8,208 nucleotides of DNA, from the NCBI GenBank assembly GCA_947470205.1, contig CANISK010000057.1:1-8208 (forward strand). Direction: 5' to 3'. The DNA is from Neisseriaceae bacterium (GTDB lineage Bacteria > Pseudomonadota > Gammaproteobacteria > Burkholderiales > UBA11063). Below, piece after piece: positions 7,429-8,208 of this stretch. Every line of letters begins with the position of its first letter. Within the stretch, counting starts at the first letter, position 1. Made by a program: the position numbers and the translations under genes. The notes below the pieces were generated by a model. It saw only the letters and a list, made by a program, of their open reading frames with translations, did not search any database and had not been told where the DNA came from.

Positions 7429-7474
7429 TTATGAAATTTATAAAATTATACCGTATTTTTATAACGTTTGTAAA
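7429..7474 (-). promoter_or_regulatory. Candidate sigma70 promoter and operator for vapBC (trmB)
   Basis: On the minus strand TTTACA (7474-7469) and TATAAT (7450-7445) are separated by 18 bases, five and six matches to the sigma70 consensus. The -10 overlaps the dedA stop codon. Between it and the vapB start lies an imperfect palindrome, TTATGAAATTTATAA (plus-strand reading, 7429-7443), suitably placed for autorepression by VapB. In AT-rich DNA such matches arise by chance, so this is a candidate only. Confidence 0.4.
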
Positions 7475-8087
7475 TTGCGGTGATAACTATTTTTAATAAC
7501 GGAATGACTGATATTACTAAAATCCCCATTATTACAAGAGACAAATGTTGTTTAATAAACGGTACATCACCAAATAAATATCCACCACCTAGCATGGTGC
7601 CTACCCATAAGAGAGCAGCGATGATGCTCATTGAAATAAATTTGTGATATGGCATATAGCCAAGCCCCGCTACAAATGGCGCAAATGTTCTGATGAGTGG
7701 GATAAATCTTGCAAGGATAATTGTTTTACTGCCGTGCTTGTTATAATATGCGTGAGTTTTATTTAGAATGTCGCGGCGAAATATTTTTGATTTGGGGTTT
7801 TTGAATAATTTTTCACCAAGAAATTTACCCACAAAGAAATTACAATTATCCCCACAAATAGTGGCAGTTAAAATGACTACTGTGAGTATGGTGATGTTTA
7901 ATTGCCCAAGCGCTGCAATTCCACCTGCAATAAATAATAATGAGTCTCCCGGTAGAACTGGGGTAACCACAAGACCAGTTTCACAAAATATCACGATAAA
8001 TAGTATGAGATAAATATAATTATGGTATGTTACGGCAATTGTTGCTAAGTATTCATCTAAGTGCAATATTGATTGGATAAATTCCAT
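7446..8087 (-). CDS. dedA: DedA-family (VTT domain) inner-membrane protein
   Basis: This 213-aa integral membrane protein of the DedA family is implicated in lipid carrier or phospholipid transport across the inner membrane and in envelope integrity. Signatures are E36-TGLVVTPVLPGDSLLFIAG (membrane re-entrant segment with the conserved Glu and LPGDS), G79-D80 in the second hydrophobic stretch, and the family motif R127-F-I-P-L-I-R133-x3-P137-x2-AG (127-141). Hydrophobic segments lie at about 22-40, 45-60, 66-80, 150-172 and 183-205. The best comparison is with the E. coli DedA branch, judging by ETGLVVTP. The start lies five bases after the secF stop on the same strand, so it is probably translated from the secF mRNA. 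Confidence 0.93.
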   Translation of the reverse strand: MEFIQSILHLDEYLATIAVTYHNYIYLILFIVIFCETGLVVTPVLPGDSLLFIAGGIAALGQLNITILTVVILTATICGDNCNFFVGKFLGEKLFKNPKSKIFRRDILNKTHAYYNKHGSKTIILARFIPLIRTFAPFVAGLGYMPYHKFISMSIIAALLWVGTMLGGGYLFGDVPFIKQHLSLVIMGILVISVIPLLKIVITAIYKRYKNTV

Positions 8088-8092
8088 ATATA

Positions 8093-8208
8093 TTATACCA
8101 CCACTTCTTTTTTTTCTTTGACAGGCTTAATGAGATTAGTTTTAGATATACCAAATAACATCACAAGAGGAGATGCGACTAATACAGATGAGTATATTCC
8201 AAATAAAA
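8093..8208 (-). CDS. secF: SecF, C-terminal end only (cut by the window edge)
   Basis: Only the last 37 residues are present, beginning LFGIYSSVLVASPLVMLFGI and ending with a lysine-rich tail (KPVKEKKEVVV). The GIYSS-x2-VASPL motif is the end of the last transmembrane helix of the protein-export membrane protein SecF, which works with SecD to drive the late step of Sec translocation using the proton motive force. The call rests on this short motif. The rest of the gene, and secD, are expected beyond the right edge. The stop is five bases before dedA, suggesting one operon. Confidence 0.75.
   Translation of the reverse strand, partial: LFGIYSSVLVASPLVMLFGISKTNLIKPVKEKKEVVV

Noticed and set aside
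7768..8013. Plus-strand open frame opposite dedA
   Set aside because: It is a shadow of the clearly conserved DedA coding sequence on the other strand and shows no recognisable protein features.

Overview
This AT-rich window (GC roughly one third by eye) looks like a low-GC proteobacterium. The best taxonomic hints are a TrmB of beta/gamma-proteobacterial type (FVLRQGK start, GFGMGDAT, FPDPWHKKRHHKRR) and a dispersed repeat containing ATTCCC-N8-GGGAAT, the format of the neisserial dRS3 repeat. Related repeats occur in other proteobacteria, so the exact lineage is left open.

The plus-strand half (1-6078) is the downstream part of a type I restriction-modification operon: rhuM-like (5' end cut by the window), hsdS, a RelA/SpoT-like gene, hsdR. 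HsdR resembles the EcoR124I (type IC) motor/nuclease subunit throughout. HsdS carries the type IC hallmark of short in-frame tandem repeats (here TTEL) in its central spacer. hsdM is not in the window and is expected just upstream of the rhuM-like gene. HsdS with HsdM would methylate the recognition site, and HsdR would translocate and cut unmodified DNA. Two non-canonical genes sit in the operon. One is the RhuM-family protein. The other, between hsdS and hsdR, is a 188-aa single-domain protein with the signature residues of a ppGpp-type (RelA/SpoT) synthetase.

Between hsdS and the RelA/SpoT-like gene (2071-2370) there is no gene. Instead there is a 72-bp inverted-repeat element whose two ends have been amplified outward as 21-bp tandem copies: eight left-end units including the element's own, and three inverted right-end units. 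It probably folds into large RNA hairpins between the specificity gene and the nuclease gene.

The minus-strand half (8208 down to 6106) reads secF (3' end only), dedA, vapB, vapC, trmB. The genes are tightly spaced and converge on hsdR with a 27-bp gap. A VapBC-type toxin-antitoxin pair therefore sits inside a run of housekeeping genes, with a plausible promoter of its own at the end of dedA. The most noteworthy item is the alarmone-synthetase-like gene embedded in a type I R-M operon, including a 6-bp tandem duplication in its predicted nucleotide-binding loop.
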